Of a stretch of DNA of 64,000 bases, positions 36,187 to 51,060 are shown in pieces. How positions within the stretch are numbered: the stretch's first letter is position 1; the number at the start of each line of letters is the position of its first letter. Below the pieces are notes generated by a model. It saw nothing but the letters and a program-made list of their open reading frames with translations, was not told the DNA's origin and did no database searches. A program made the position numbers and the translations under genes. Origin of the DNA: Hofstenia miamia (lineage: Eukaryota > Xenacoelomorpha > Acoela > Hofsteniidae); NCBI GenBank assembly GCA_900660155.1, contig CABFPE010000034.1, positions 496,362 through 560,361 of the forward strand, written 5' to 3'.

Positions 36187-39100
36187 TAGCATAGCCATAT
36201 CACCATGTTAGAATGAAATCATGTCAGGTAATTAGGTTGGCCGTATAGAATGTGTCTGGAAATTAGTACCTTTACTGTATTCATTCACTTTAACAGAAGG
36301 CTAAACTACAAACAAATTTTATGAATGAGGTTAAAATTAGATTTGACTAGTTACAATATGCAAATGAATTAAGATGCGCAATCTTCAGCAGGAAACAATT
36401 TGTGAACATTTAACATTAGCAACAAAAATCAGCGCGAATTAGTTAAATGTCATGCCCGAGCGAGATATATAGACATTGCTTTAAATATTCATCGATAATG
36501 TTTCAGTTGCCTTCAGAAAATATAAACATTTTAGTTTTTTCATTATTATGCAATCAATAGCTCTCTTGAAAAAGGTTAATCTTATTCCACTGTAAAATCC
36601 CGCAATGCGATGAGAATTTTGATGTGCTTTGCTAATTAATATATAACCGGGTTGTTTTTCAGAAATTTCAATTGTAAATGAATCATGCATGCTGTTAATT
36701 ACTGCAGTGCGTTTGTCTAGAATGAACTTGAAAGTTTCAATGAAGTATGTGTGCATGTTGTTGTTGTTCAAAGTAAAGTTATATGAAAAATAATGATTTA
36801 TGATGCTAGAAATCAATTTAGCGCTTTTTAAAGAGCTACGATGACAATTTGTGTACTCTACGCTTTTATCTAAGGCGCTTCTTGTCTCTTTGGATTCATT
36901 TATGCATTTTGCTATTAAATTCAGAAATTAGCGAACACTAAAAGCAATTTTGTCACTAATTTACCTTTTAAAGTAAGCTAGATAAATAGAAGTGACGTTT
37001 ATTTTATGAAATCTGAGCAATAATATATTACATTTAGAGGTGTATTGCTAACTTTTCCTTTTTTGGTATGTTGGTATCACTACTGAAAATAGTAATTAGT
37101 GTGCACTGTACGGATATATATTTCAAGTTAGTTATTAGAGATCCATGTAAGAATAAAATTTATATTAGAAGAAGTTTAATTTAATATCTCAAATTTGAAA
37201 TGTATATTTTTGTGTCCGCATGTTTTTTATTAGAAATTTTATTTTAATGGCTCCTGGTCTTGATGTTTTGGTGCCTTCGACAATTTTTAGATGCTAGTCA
37301 CGGAAGTCTTTAGGTTCTATAGATTTAGTAATTCCTACACATTTGTGTGCAATTTATATGGTGGTAACAAATGTTTTGTGGATATCTCATGTAACATTTA
37401 AATAACTTTCATATCGTTGACAATTTAATTCTTTTAAAGGTCAAGATTCTTGAAGAGTACACATCATTGAGGACTTAAAGAATACACATTTCTCACAAAT
37501 GGGAGCGTACAATCAGCAAACAATTACATTGCTGCCCCGAACATCTAAGACTCAGATTACACAGCTTTATGTAATTTTTTGCACATGCATTATTGCCGAA
37601 ATAAAAAATATCTATTTATGGAAAAAACTGTTTGCATTATGTTTACGGTGACTAGTGTCATATAGTGTGGAAAAATTATATATATATATATAATTTTTTG
37701 GAATGTCATAATTTAAATATATTTTGAAAGTTAATGATTTGGTAACCGCCAGCTCAAATTTGTCAATCACTTGCTGTTTTTGTTTTATCCCGATGACATT
37801 TATTGCATTTTTCTGAACAAACCTTTAAATTTTAAATTTCTAATGAAACATTTCATTAAATATATTTCCTTTCTTATTTGAACAAGTTTGTCGAATAGCT
37901 TCAGCCATCGCTTACTGTCCATAGAGGTTTTTTGCGAAAAAATATTTTTCTAACATTTTTAATCTAAGTGGACATTTTCAGATACTTAAGCCCATTTCGC
38001 TCTAATTATTTTTGCGAATTGCTGCTATATCTGATTTACGAATTTATTTAAAATTATTATAAATTCACAACCTGTTAAGTTCATCAATTTAAGAAATCTA
38101 AATGTAATTTGAAAAATAATAAATGAATAGGTTGTGGAAACTAGGAAAGTATGGGAAGAGTACTTTAATCCTTTGATTTTCCATTAGAATTTAGTTCACG
38201 CGGATTTTAGTAAATATATACAATTCAGTTTCATTTTTAACAGGAACAGTATTATATTTATGAATATTAATTGTATTTACTGCTTCATGAGGGCAATCAA
38301 TTACCGCCACATTCTAGAATTTTTAAATAATTGCAAGGAATTCTAAGGTTTCAAATATTTTAAACATATTTAAAATGTTTCTTCTTTTTGCTTCACCTTC
38401 AATCCACTATTTAATTTTGATACATTTTTCTACAATCATCAGCAGAGCTGTAAGATCTTTCTTTAGTTTATATTTCGTAATTGTTCATTCATTTCGTCTG
38501 TTTTGATTTGAAAATATTTCAAAGATAGCGTATTTCTTATATAAAATTTTACATTGTTACTTCTGTCAAAAATTGCTTTACAAGTAGACGTCTCTTGTTA
38601 CTTTGTAGGACATGGTTTATTGTGTGGTACAATAATTCACAATCAACGTAATCTCAGAAAGCAAAATACTAATATTACACTGTTTTTCCCGAATTTACGT
38701 TTTGACTGGATTGTCAAAAGCATTTTAATCGCCGTTGACTGCTGTTATTTATTTGTTTCTCTAAATTTTCAGTAAGTTAAATCAACACTATATCTAGTAG
38801 CATAAATCTAGTTGTTAGTAAAATAATCATTAATATCTTATTTATTGTCAATGAGAAAAATGTTTATATACAATTTCACTATGGAACTGTGACTTTTTGG
38901 GTGATAGGTACAGTTGCTAACTTCATTTCAATCAATTTCTAATGTATGACTGGCAGTCGGAAATCGGTGGAATAATCCATAACAAACATAATTGTATTGT
39001 TTAACGTTTATTCTTTTTGACAGCTATAAATGCAGACATTAAGTCACCGAAATCTATTACTGATGCCTCCTTAATAATTTTCAGATAAAATTTTAAAATT

Positions 39101-42100
39101 TTTAAATGTTTAAGAACAAATTCCAGGAAAGACTTATCAGTGGTGGATATACAGGTTGGTTCAGAAGTAACGCAACTATTTTCAACAAAAGTTTCAGAAT
39201 TTGCAAATTACGTGACATTGAAATTTACTGCAAACTGTAGTAAAAATAATTATTATTACTTGTAATTTACAAGTTGTAAATTTGTAGTTTACGACGTGAT
39301 TTTTAGCAAAGATGTTTCATGATGCATTGGGCCTTCCGTACCGCTTAAAATTCAATATAAATTCTAGTTTTTGTATACTAATGTATTTTTTGGGCCTTAA
39401 GCTCCTTTTCTACTGACTTTATCATCACCCCTCATCTAAAGCTCAGGGTCATTTAGATGTTCAATTTTAAACTTGTTCAACAAGTCATTGTATACGGAAA
39501 GTTGTTTTATCACCAGAAATATTTTGAGTGTGAAGGAACAGATATATAGATTTTTGCCCAAAGCTAGCTTTGAAAAATTTTTCCATTCATTAGATTTTCA
39601 AAAATTCAATAAATGTTAAAATCTGAAGCAAAAATATAATGATGACGTAGTTGGGCGTGTATCTACCTCTCATTAACAGGTTTAGAGTTGGATGCTTTAA
39701 ATGGCAACACTGATTGATGTAGTGCTGCTTTGTAAGGCAATAAGTACAATTTTATCAAGGAACTGAATGCAAAGCAAAGGCAATGTGTTTTCACGATTTA
39801 AAATGCTAATTATTCCTTCAATTACAAAATTTTATATTCATTTTTGAAAAAAATCATTTTTAATGCAACATTAGGTGAGCTGCAAGCGTAAAAAAATTCT
39901 TAATAAAAAGCTAAGAATCACTATGGTAAACTTTGTCTAGATCATACTTTACCTACTATAAACTAACATTCATTCAAAAAGGACCAAAAATGTGTTGACA
40001 AGTCAAGATTTTGGGATAATTGTGTGTTTATATGCATTACCGTCTGAGGCTGCAATTGGATTGTGCTAAATTTACTTAATCCTTCAGTGTTTAATTCATA
40101 TTTTATTTAGGATAATTTGTAACCATCCAGAACCCCGGTAAAAACCCTAAATAATATAAAAGTTGTGAAATTCTCTTATTCTCTCTTCAATTTTTGTGGG
40201 AAAATGATGAAGTATTCAAAGCAATAATTGTACCACACATCCTAACTTTTCTTACATATAAAAAATGTCCCAACATTTGATGTGGAAGAGCCCAGCTTGT
40301 TAAATTTGAAGAATACTAGTTTTCCCGCGAAATAAGATCCTCAAACTTTTTTAAAACTTTTTTCTAAGTAATTTTACATTTTCTGAAAGGTATACTCCCC
40401 AAGATTATATAGCAAAAATCAAAACGAGAGAGAATCACTTATTTTGAGTTAATTTGAGGTAGTATATATATTTAGTTATAGTTTTTATATAATCGAAAAG
40501 TACAATTTAAGAAATTCTCTCTTGCCATTTGCTTTCCCATAGGAATTTGTCTTATGGGATTTTCACAGGATTCCTCTTATTATTTTGCAAGTATGTTTTT
40601 CAAGAAACTTTTGTGAATGCTTGTGTGCAAGCATGTCAACTTTGATCAAATTTGTACATTTATTTGAAAAATATTGCTCCCCATATTAAAAATGGCTGGA
40701 AAATCGGTGAATGAACTTTGGATTGAACCTCGTTGAAGTTGACATTCGGAAGATCAATCATTTTTTTCATTTTCTTAGGTTGTGATATAATTACCTGACT
40801 CCCGATTGGAATTCATATGCAACCGGATGTCAAGAATGTTGTTCCACTTCGTATTAGAAAAAATTAATTTTGAAGTGCCTACGGTAATTCCACTACATTA
40901 CTTTCAATATCCATTGAGATATGCTACTAAGTTGTTAAATTTCATGGAATTAAATACTGTGTCGCTGATTCGAAGTAACATGAATAATATTTTGAGGCGA
41001 AATTATTTAGCAATAAATAACCCGAGAGGGTTATAAATGCTAATAACCCGCAAAGTAATAAAGATAGTTAATATCCACGATTGATTAATACCTTCTTTTT
41101 CACTTACATTTAAAGTTTGGTCGACGCGCGACTCCTATTGACGTCATCACCTCTGACTTTGCTCACCGCGGGAAACAATTAGGCTGATTCAAGGCCTACG
41201 GTAATCACGGACTTTTGATTTGCAGTTAGATTAACAAAAATGAGGCCACAAAAACACTTTACCACAGGCCACAATTAGAAGTAACTAGTCAATTTAAGTA
41301 ACAAATTCAAAGAATTAGCTATTTTACACATCTCTGTACTTTTGAAACTTTTTGAGTTTTATGAAAACTGTGAAAACTACATTAAATAAATGAGGTCGTT
41401 GACAATAAGGAATCATTTTTCTTCATATCAAGATGTGTGATTTGTTGGCTTTAAAATAATAGAATATAGACCTACTCAATCAGAAATGAAGATCTAACTT
41501 TTCTACATTGAGATGCAATTTTTATAGAAATTGAATAAACTTCTTTGCTTGTAAATCCCTCTAAATTAGGTGATCAAACCTTTGTTTGTTTCGAACCATA
41601 TGGAATTGTTCCAGGTCCACAAAACGGAAGGGAATTTTTCATATTCTTTTCATTGTATATCTGGACAAAATTGTACACCAATTCTTTACTTGCAAGAGTA
41701 TTTATTGCTTCATTTCGCTTTTTTGTACTGCAAATCGCCAGGTCGTGCCTTGGCTGACTACATGGAAAAGTTCTTTATGAACTAATTGTGGGTTCAATTA
41801 GTTTAAGTTGCCTATTTATATAAACATTAGTTATGAGGAAATTTATGAGTTTTTGAAAAATCTTTTCAAGTACTTCAAACATAGCAATAATGCTCTTAAG
41901 CACAAATGTTCATTGTCCAATAATTGTGTCAATATTTAAGGACTTTCAAATTTCATAATTAGCTTGCAGGAAATTGTTCGAAATATGACCAAAAAGTTTT
42001 GATATCCTCAAATGGAAACGAAAGTTTGTTGTAAAATTTCATCCTCTCGTTTATGAAAGGATTATTCGAGTTGTATGATTAAATGTGACGCCATCTCACG

Positions 42101-43870
42101 ACCTTTTACCATTTGCTATGACATATATCTGACCATTTCTCAAAAAAAAATATGTTCATAATTATATAAAGGTTAAGCTCCAGCAATTAGTAACAATTGT
42201 GTGATTGACGTTGTTTGTTAAAAAGTAATTTTCAGATGCCATGTCTGGTACAAATTGTGAGGTTAGTGGGAAAGGAGTTCTTGCTACTGATTGGATGGAA
42301 ACTTGCTACGAATCACCGCAACGTGATCAATATTTGACAGTATTCAAAATTGAAATAATCATGAACATCCATGGCCTTGTTTCTGTATTTTAAAAAGCGA
42401 ACGAGCTTCAAATCGTATTAGAAAGTGTTAAACTGTAGACCTGTGACTGTGAAAACAAAATCGCCTCGAACTATTTTACTGTCAAGTACAGTTAGTTAGG
42501 CACACCATTAATTTGATTTGATTAGAGGAAGATAACAGAAAAGTGCAATTTGATTTATAGTGTGAGAAAGCGAAATAATAACCAAAGATTTTATTAGTGA
42601 CATTAGCTAATTTTCCTATTAACTATTAAGTGTGTCGAAATTGGCACATTAAGTATTTTATTTACTGGAGTATGTATTCAGTAAGAGCAGCGATAGCTCT
42701 ATGTGAATTTGCACAACGGCCTCATTTAAATATATCGTTGGAATTAAATCATATGACAATTAACTTTTAAAGCAATTTCCTAAATTCCGTTTTAAATTTG
42801 ACCTTTGGGAAGAAACATATGCTGTGAATGTAAGCCAAACTTTATCAAAAGATACGAACTTATTCTTTACTCATTAAATTTGCATAGAATTTAGTTTTAC
42901 GATTCTTCAGTGAGCATTAATTACCCTCAGTTCAAACCGGCTTTCTTTATTTGAGATTACACTAAATCAAACTAGCTGACATTTAATCCATTATAAGCTG
43001 TTCTTTTTCAAAATTATGAATAATGGACTCTGTGTTAGAAATGTTACCGGGCATGTAATAAATGGATTTCTAAATATATATTTGCTCTGCATTAATAATT
43101 TTATTTTTTGCAATAAGATAAGTTGACACCCAGCAATGCGCATTGAGGACAACCAGGCGATAGTTAGACTATGATATCGGCACATCACCGATTGAGATTC
43201 ATATCCTTTCTACTTGTGCACAAACTTCGACCATGTTTTGAAAGTTTGAAGATAAGATTGGTTTGTTTTATGCATTTCTCAATTTTAATGTTGTGGATAT
43301 AGACTGTAGTACGTTGCGTAGGCAATACATGGGATCTTTGATTTTTAAACCTGTAGTGATCAAAATGATTTCAAAGAAACGCATTCAATGCGCTTGAACA
43401 AGGATTTCAGAAAACTGTAACTGCATTTCGAAAAATTGTACATTTTCGTAATAGGACCACTGTGAGCTTAGCTTTGTTGCATTAACATTGTTAACATTCG
43501 AAGGAACAACCATAGACATTTCAAGCAATATTATCATGCTACAAAAATCTTACACATGAAAATTCAAATGGATTGTAAGAATTCCTTTATGTTGACATTT
43601 GTAATGAACGCATACTCGGTTTTTATGTGTAAATATAGTTGAAATAGGTTAGGACCATGACAAATGTGTTAGTGCGTACTCGAACGTTCCGTGCAGAATT
43701 CGGAAGTTTAACTGAACGCACACTGAGTCTTATCATAGATTAGAAATTATGTGATTGCCTCATCTTATTATTGAAAAGTGGCTTAGAAATCCTTTTGATT
43801 AATTACGCATCAAAACTTTTAACAATGTTTTTTATTCTCAAAGCGATATTTATGAATGCAATGTGCTGCA
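36187..43870. other. Gene-free AT-rich sequence, 7.7 kb
   Basis: No exon or complete transposon supported. A 111-codon minus-strand frame (36481-36816) is the longest, without motif or splice context. A short (TA)n lies at 37674-37692. TACAGGTTGGTTCAGAAGTA at 39150 looks like a mariner end without a partner. Around 41115-41175 there is a small CpG-rich patch (GTCGACGCGCGAC) containing TGACGTCA at 41139-41146; its nature is unknown. Three overlapping 64-71-codon frames at 41545-41785 cover one slightly GC-richer stretch without an identifiable product. Confidence 0.45.
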
Positions 43871-43965
43871 AGTAGATAGTATGCTATATTTTTCCAACCC
43901 AAGCCGAACAACTTTCACCAAAACCCGACCCAAATCAAATAGAAGTTTTAAAATGCGACACAGCT
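43871..43965 (-). repeat. Possible CGGGT-type repeat, inverted copy
   Basis: On the minus strand GGGTCGGGTTTTGGTGAAAG and CGGCTTGGGTTGG resemble the CGGGT-type repeat at 21.1, 23.5, 56.9 and 62.3 kb. The match is short and lacks the conserved flanking words, so the assignment is tentative. Confidence 0.35.
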
Positions 43966-45121
43966 CATTCCGTCGCAATCCATCGTTTGGAAGTCTAACC
44001 TGTACATTAACCTTTCTACAAATATGATCAAACCTATTTACAGCCCTGGTTTCAAATTTTCCAAAAAAATATTTTTCGTTGCTTTTTTCAAAGAACATGA
44101 GTTAAAAGACTATGGAATTACAATGGAAATCATGTAAAATTCCTCGATATATGTGTTTTGTGATTATTTATAGAGCTCTGTTAAAGAGTGACACCTGTTA
44201 TGGAGAAATATTGAAAATAAATTACCTAAACGGCATTCTTTTATTGTTAAATTTGTAAGCGTAATAACTATTTATTGCTTTCACCGCCCTGCTACAGCAA
44301 TAAAGCCAGCACGTATCATAATCTGTTTAACACTTCCCTGACTGATTTCGCGTGGATATTTTATGTGTTTACAAGCATTTTCAAACTTTCCTGTCTATCG
44401 GGACAACTAATTCCATAAATCTCTGTAGCCTTTCACAAATTAAGCCCTCCAATTGAAAATTGTTATGTGAACAATAAGCCGTCTTTGAATTTATAAACAA
44501 CTTATAAAAATTAGAAATTTGAATTATTTGCAAATCAAATAAATCGACAGTCGACAAGTCTGGGAATATAATTGGTCAGAACTTACGGCTTTGTGAAATT
44601 ATCTGTTCAAATTTTGAGGGATCAAATCGCTAATTCGCTGATCACATAAAACACAACAGACATGATTGATTGATAATCGTTTAATAGGGGATTCTGATTT
44701 TGGTCAACGATACATTTTTATTACAAAATGCAAAATTGAGACTCTTTATACTTGTATCAAGAGGATACTAAATTGACAAGGAAGGTTTTCTAAACTTTAT
44801 TGGAAATGAAATTTCGAACTAATTGTTTGGACCACTAACAAACAACTACACATCGTGGTTATCTGGTCCACTCTAAATTTTGGAAAGTAATATATGTTTT
44901 GGAATTTACATGTGATCAAAATGAGCATTTCCTGAAAAAATATTATTGTTAACGATGGAAAGGCAATAATAGCACAACAAATTTTTTCCAGTAAATGCAT
45001 ATCTTGATTAATGTATGAATTTCAAGAGAAATATTACATCCCAAAATTTACAGAATGCCAGATAATCTGTTTTCATTCTAAAGCGACTAGTTATGTATTT
45101 AAGTAAATTTACTATGGTGCT
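43966..45121. other. Gene-free AT-rich sequence
   Basis: Nothing supportable; the 67-codon minus-strand frame at 44797-45000 has no recognisable features. Confidence 0.55.
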
Positions 45122-45285
45122 AAGTGGCGTAGCTACAGGGGGCGGTCTTGCCCCCTTTCCCAGATTGAAACCAAATCACCCTCCCCTTAGAAATAATAGT
45201 AAGTAGCTTATTAGAACATTGCAATAAAATTGCTATGTAATTTTCTTTCCCCCTAAATTCGATGGTGGTGCTACAGGAACTTTCT
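45122..45285. mobile_element. Possible truncated hAT-type MITE
   Basis: AAGTGGCGTAGCTACAGGGG at the left matches the common GTGGCGTAGC hAT terminus. GGGGGCGG/CCCCC runs lie inside (45138-45155, 45245-45253), and GGTGGTGCTACAGG (45263-45277) echoes the left end in direct rather than inverted orientation. No inverted right end or target duplication was found. Confidence 0.35.
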
Positions 45286-48200
45286 AATTTATGAACTTTG
45301 TAACAGTTACTCTGATTGACATGTCATAAATTGGGCATTAATTTTTTGTAATCGTGCACTTTAAATACTTTGAAGGCTATCTTTTGTATTAACTTTCGTC
45401 AAAATTTGCATATGGACTTATATAGGTATATATTGCCTTAACTAAGGATTATGAGGAATATAATGTGGTGATTGTAAAATAAAATTTTGCAAAGCTACTT
45501 TGTCCCAAACTGTATCACTTCAGTTTGTGTTTTACCAAAATTTTATAAATGTCAGTGAGAAATGGAAATTTAGTATTTGGTTTAAAAAGTGATACGGTAT
45601 TAAACTAATAAATATATGTAAAATGCAACTTTTTGTGACTTCACAGTAGAAAATATCGCCTTTGTGAAACTCTTTCAAAGAATAAAACTACTCTTCCCAT
45701 TGATTGCTTTGAGTTTTGCTAGTGTGCAGACATTGATGGACTAATATGGTATACAGTTACTCTGACTTTATTCTCCATTTTTAATAAAAAAATTAGCCAA
45801 GTAAGTGGAAATCTATTAGAATATTTATTGGATTTTTTCTACACGATTTTTTTCTAATTTGAGTGCAATTTCCCTTTTTGATGTTTCCAATAGTTTTCGT
45901 ATTTACTTTAGCCCGAAATTAATCTATTTTGCATAACTCGTTCTAACTATGCTGTATTGTGTAAAGCCGCAGGAGTCGACAACTAGCGATTTTTAAAGAA
46001 TAAGTAAAAGAGGAGAAATTCGTCTATCCTATGGTAAAACTTTATTACTCTATGAGCTATGAAGAAACTATCACCGATTTTAAGAAATTCCCCTATTAGC
46101 AACGTTTCAAGTGATATTGAACTAATTTCTGAACTCTTGGCTAAAGTTCTCTCAATTTAAATAAGTGACCCAGCTCCAGTCAGACATACTCGTATAAGAT
46201 TTATACATTTTTTTAAATTTAAATTTATATACTTCACCAATAACTCAGTATTATGCTTGACTTCAGAACTATTGAATTGTGGTAGTATTTCACTGCATAA
46301 ATTGTATCTACACTTAAATTACGTGTTAGAATCAACATTAATTTTTAAGCAATATATTCTTATTATAATGTAAAAATATGATACCAGAATTTTACATTCA
46401 AAATGGGAGAAGGCGCCCTATATCAGTTTTGTTCGAATCAGAGCTGGAAGCATGTTGGATTAAGTCAGTTTGTAATTCCCCAATTTGAATGATTTTTTAG
46501 GAATTTACTAGTTTTATTCGTTGCTTTCAATTCATATAAAAGTTGTTTCATTTATGCATAGTTTCGTTTGAGATTATTTATTGCTAGTTTAGATAGATTG
46601 TCACGTGTGGTTGAGTCGCAAATTTTTTGAACTGCTTTAAAAAAGCACGCAACTTTAATATGCTTTGCTCATCAATGACATAGCATGTACTGAATGATCT
46701 AGATAAATTATTTGTGAAAACTATTTTCCATGAATGCAGTAAATCTTGATTAGTATTAATTTTAGTAAAGCCAATGGGATTTTGAGGGAAAGTTCAACTG
46801 GCATATTCTTCTGCCGACTGTAGTGCAGCATGTCACCGGTAGTAGTTTTGAAGTTAAAATACTGCCTTTAATTAAGTTTCTTTTTGATGATTTTTCACTT
46901 TTCAACTCCACTATAACACGTGCATTCAAAGAAAACACAATCAATCATCGCATTGATATTTGAAATAACGCATTCACTTTTGACGTAATATTATCTTTTA
47001 CATTTCAAACACGTGAAATTTGCTTTATTTTTAATTAGCTGACAAATCATGCCATATATTTTATATTAAAAACACACAATTACATAGTCCTGCGGAAATC
47101 CCACTCGTGTTATTTAATTTTCAAGATCAGTATTGCAAAAATTAGTAAGCAGGGCTCTTGTAATTTGCTCGAAATTCTATTTGAAAATCAACTGCTTCCA
47201 TTACATATTAAATACCTATTTCTCTGTTTAAAGAATAAAAAGCAAATTATATGAGTGTCAATTAAAGTATGTTTCCTTTTTGCAAAAATCTTAAGTTTTA
47301 AATGGAGTAATTGTCGAAGTTTAATGGAAATAATTAGCTTCGAAAAATAAATGTTAAACTTTCTGCTGGAGTACATTCTCAGTACTTAAACTTACACAAA
47401 GTTAGTCTTTCCAGCTTCAAATATCGCAAATGAAATTTTATTCAACTTCATAAAAATGTCTGTTTTCTTGGGGTCTTTAACTAACTAAATCAATTCGACT
47501 AAATCGTGTTATATGCATTGAGTTTCATAGGGTAAGGGATAGATTAATCCCCAATAGAACTTAAGAAAAAAAAATTATTGCTGATGTACTTTAACATTAA
47601 AACAATGCTTGTATCCATCAGTTAAGAAAATGTTATATAACTTTACCTATAACTGGTGTTTTATTATGGCTAAGCTCCTTATGAGTAAGGTTCTTACACA
47701 TTTACTGTAGATTTTGCCTTGTGGTCACTATACCTATTGTTTAAAGGAAATTTATTTCTCTTAATGGAAACCAAAGAAATAACTATTGAAACTAACACAA
47801 TTTCAAAATTAACATCGACTATTTTATATTAATTGGAACTTTTAAAAAAATTGATTAATAAGCGTCCCACATATTCTATACTAGCACTTTTAATCAAACC
47901 CTGTTTGAATCTAGGTTGTATACTTGACACGTCACAAATTAAGTAGTTGACCTTATTATATTTTCACAAATTACTTTTTTAAACATACTTGTTAAAGTTT
48001 TGTTTAATTAGATCCTGCGTTGGTTGCTGTTTTCGAGTGATGCGTGTTGACGTTTTAATTTATTCGATTAGATTTTGAATAAATACAATTAACTTGTTTC
48101 CTTCAAAACAGCGTTTTCATTAGAATGTGTTTAATAGCGTGGCTCTATCAAAATGTCTGTTTTAGTTGTCTATCATCTGTCCATAAATTCTAATGATTTT

Positions 48201-49080
48201 CCGTTTTTGTGTCAAATGAATAAAGAATGAAGTAAGCATCTAGGATGGACTGCTTATTAATCAAATTAACATTTTGCTCAAATAATTATAGCATTTTTTA
48301 TTGTAAAACAAAGTACACATTTCTTCATAGTGCTTGACACCTAAGTCAATTAAAAATTTTCAAATTTTTTGCTGAACAGCATTAATGTTCAATATTTCAT
48401 CAGTTTTAAATGGAATTCAAACAATTAAACTGTCAGTTGATTTGGGTTTAAAAATATGGCAGGAAGCTAAAGTTATTTATATAATTTTGTCATTGTTGCT
48501 CTTGCTCTTAATTTTACACTCCTAATTTTAATAAATTCATTGTGACAGCCAATGCCTGAGCTCCAACTTTATAAGATTTTTCCAAAAATGTTTAATGATT
48601 TCTGTGGTTGTAAATGTAAATGTCAAGTTCATTCGAATTTCGAATCTCGAGTTTTGTCTATACGCACATAGGCCTATCATTATCATAACTGCAAGGTCGC
48701 CATTAAATAATCAAATGTTTTTCCAGTACGACAAAATAGATTCTAGAAGTTACGTTTTTAATTTGCAAAAAATTATTATTTTTAATTACAGTATATAAAT
48801 TCATAACTGTTATTAAATTACAGAAAGGAAGGCCTATCAAATATCACTTAAATAACGGGTGACATTTGCTTAGCAATATGAAAGCTCCAACTGTGTTACA
48901 AATTTTTAACATTACAATTATGAACGACTAGAAAGTGAAGCTCTTTATTTTAAAAAGTTCACAACAATCCAATTTTCATTTTATACTCAGCTCCAAGCGG
49001 CTACACATGTAAATATCAATCAATTCTACCATTTCGATTAGTTACTTTTTTTCAATTAAGCAAGCATGCAGTTTATTATT
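45286..49080. other. Gene-free AT-rich sequence
   Basis: No exon, RNA gene or bounded element seen. Frames at 46762, 47188 and 48595 are chance-length. Confidence 0.55.
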
Positions 49081-49141
49081 CAGTATTCAACGCAACGCGA
49101 ATTGATTCAACTCTCCTCGAAAACTGCTAACGCTTAAAATT

Positions 49142-49181
49142 CGAGTCGATTCGAGTTGGCTACTTAACTCGACTTGACTCG
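49142..49181. repeat. TCGAGT/ACTCGA hairpin repeat
   Basis: Two 16-bp arms (49142-49157 and 49166-49181) are inverted copies with two mismatches around an 8-base loop (GGCTACTT). The motif TCGAGT occurs twice in the left arm region and ACTCGA twice in the right. It resembles the subterminal palindromes of a DNA transposon, but no outer ends were identified. Confidence 0.7.
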
Positions 49182-51060
49182 ACCTGACTAAAAATTTGGG
49201 GTCTTCACACGGTCTTATGTAAATGATACCAATTGAAATTGAAATATTTAAAATACTATGCACAATTGCATACACAATTCAGTTAAATGCAACTTGGGTA
49301 TTAATATTTCGTTTTTTGCTGTTGTGGGAATTCGAAATTATAATTTTTTTGAACAGTTAAGTTAAATACAATTTTTTTGGTGCACGAAGCCACTGGCGAC
49401 ATCAAAGCATTGAAGCATGCAATCAGTGTTGTAAGTGACTTGATTTGAGCCGTATTTTTTTGGACAGCAAAATGACTTAGTTTGCGTTTTAGTGTAACTT
49501 GTGGATGCTTAATTATTGTTTTTAAGGAAGTAATGTTTACTTTGGGATAATAGATTTCGTCTAGTATATTTTCGACATCAAACAACAATGAAAACTATGT
49601 TAAAAACATGCTTCTTAAATTGCTTTCCTCGTTTATAACAACTTATTAGAGAAGTATTGCAAGTGCCAATAAAAAATTTCTTTTATAAAGAACAATGAGC
49701 ACACTTGATGTCTTATGTTTTCAATCTCGTTTGAAAGCATGCTGGAAAAGCGTCTTTCAAATGTAAAATTTAATTCAATTTCAACATAAACTTCATTTCG
49801 TGAAATTCGGATTCAAAATTTATTCTGTCAACTTCTTTTTACTAGTTTTCGGCAGACTTAATTTGTATGTAAACTTTTGCTAAGAAATTTAAAACATCAA
49901 GAAATTCTTTAACTATGCTATTTCTTTTTCTACACCCCTAAAACATGATTTACCAAGAAAGTCATTATGTAAATAACCGGAAACGGCACATATCTTGTAA
50001 GACGATTGGCGGTCGTCATCGTCCCCCACATCAAATTTTTATAATATTTTTTATTAAAAATTCGATAACCTCTTGAACAACAATTCTCCTAAAAATTGAT
50101 TGCAATTTTTTTCAAATCGTTCAAAAATCTAACCCAAACCTAATCAATTGGGAAAACTTCTTTAAAATTCACATTAAATAAGATTGTGTCGAAGTATGAC
50201 AAATCTATTTGAATAATTTGAATTACAAGTGGGTACAGAATTGAGGTTGCATCTGAACTGTAATGCATTTACAGTATTCACTTCAGTTTGACATTTAGAA
50301 TGTATTGCCTCTGAAAAATCTAAATTATATTAATGTGTAATTTATTTATTTTCCATTATCCCTTGGGGAATTTTATCTTTTTTCAAACCTGATACCAAAA
50401 TGAGTGATTCCATTAATTTGTAAGGATAAATATTTGTGGTAAATAATCGATTCAGCTGAGACATGCTCTCATTTCCGTACAATCTTTATTCCAAAACATT
50501 TGCTATGCGACGGCAAAGTACAAACCGAATAATACGCATTTTAATAAATGGATGCGTTTTATCTAAAACTCGTTTACCGTTAGAAATTGCATTCGATTCA
50601 AGCAAAAAATCTCTATTTATTAATTTCAAATTTGCAATAAATTGTCTTGAAACTGTTTATATTAAGACTAATGTGCACTCTAACTTTGCATTAAGCCTTA
50701 TTTCACCTAACAGCCATATTATTAGCAACCTATAACAATATATCCCAGATTTAATGTGGCAATTTTGCAAATTATCCAACTTACATTAATGATTCCGGAT
50801 TCGTTAAACATTTATGATTATACTTCCCTGAATGTCAATAAATTATTTTGGAATAATATTTTCCTTATGAATTGATAAATTTTGGTGAGTACCTCTTGTC
50901 GTGAAAATTTCTACTTTTCTGAATGAATTAATTTTGTCATCAAAGTTTTCCACCGCATTAATAAAATGTGACTCACAATATTTTTTGTATGTTTTTGAGT
51001 TCTCGGAGCGTTATGAATAGTCTATTTAAACTCTTATTTTTACAGTGGTTTACTAAATTC
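49182..51060. other. Gene-free AT-rich sequence
   Basis: Minus-strand frame 49301-49588 (95 codons) and plus frame 50463-50735 (90 codons) lack motifs, splice sites or compositional support. Confidence 0.5.

Noticed and set aside
36481-36816. 111-codon minus-strand frame
   Set aside because: No domain, splice or start context, and biased toward AT-rich codons; this length is possible by chance here.
26063-41146. Two CRE-like TGACGTCA sites (26063-26070 and 41139-41146)
   Set aside because: Two hits of an 8-mer in 64 kb are not surprising, and no promoter or gene lies nearby.
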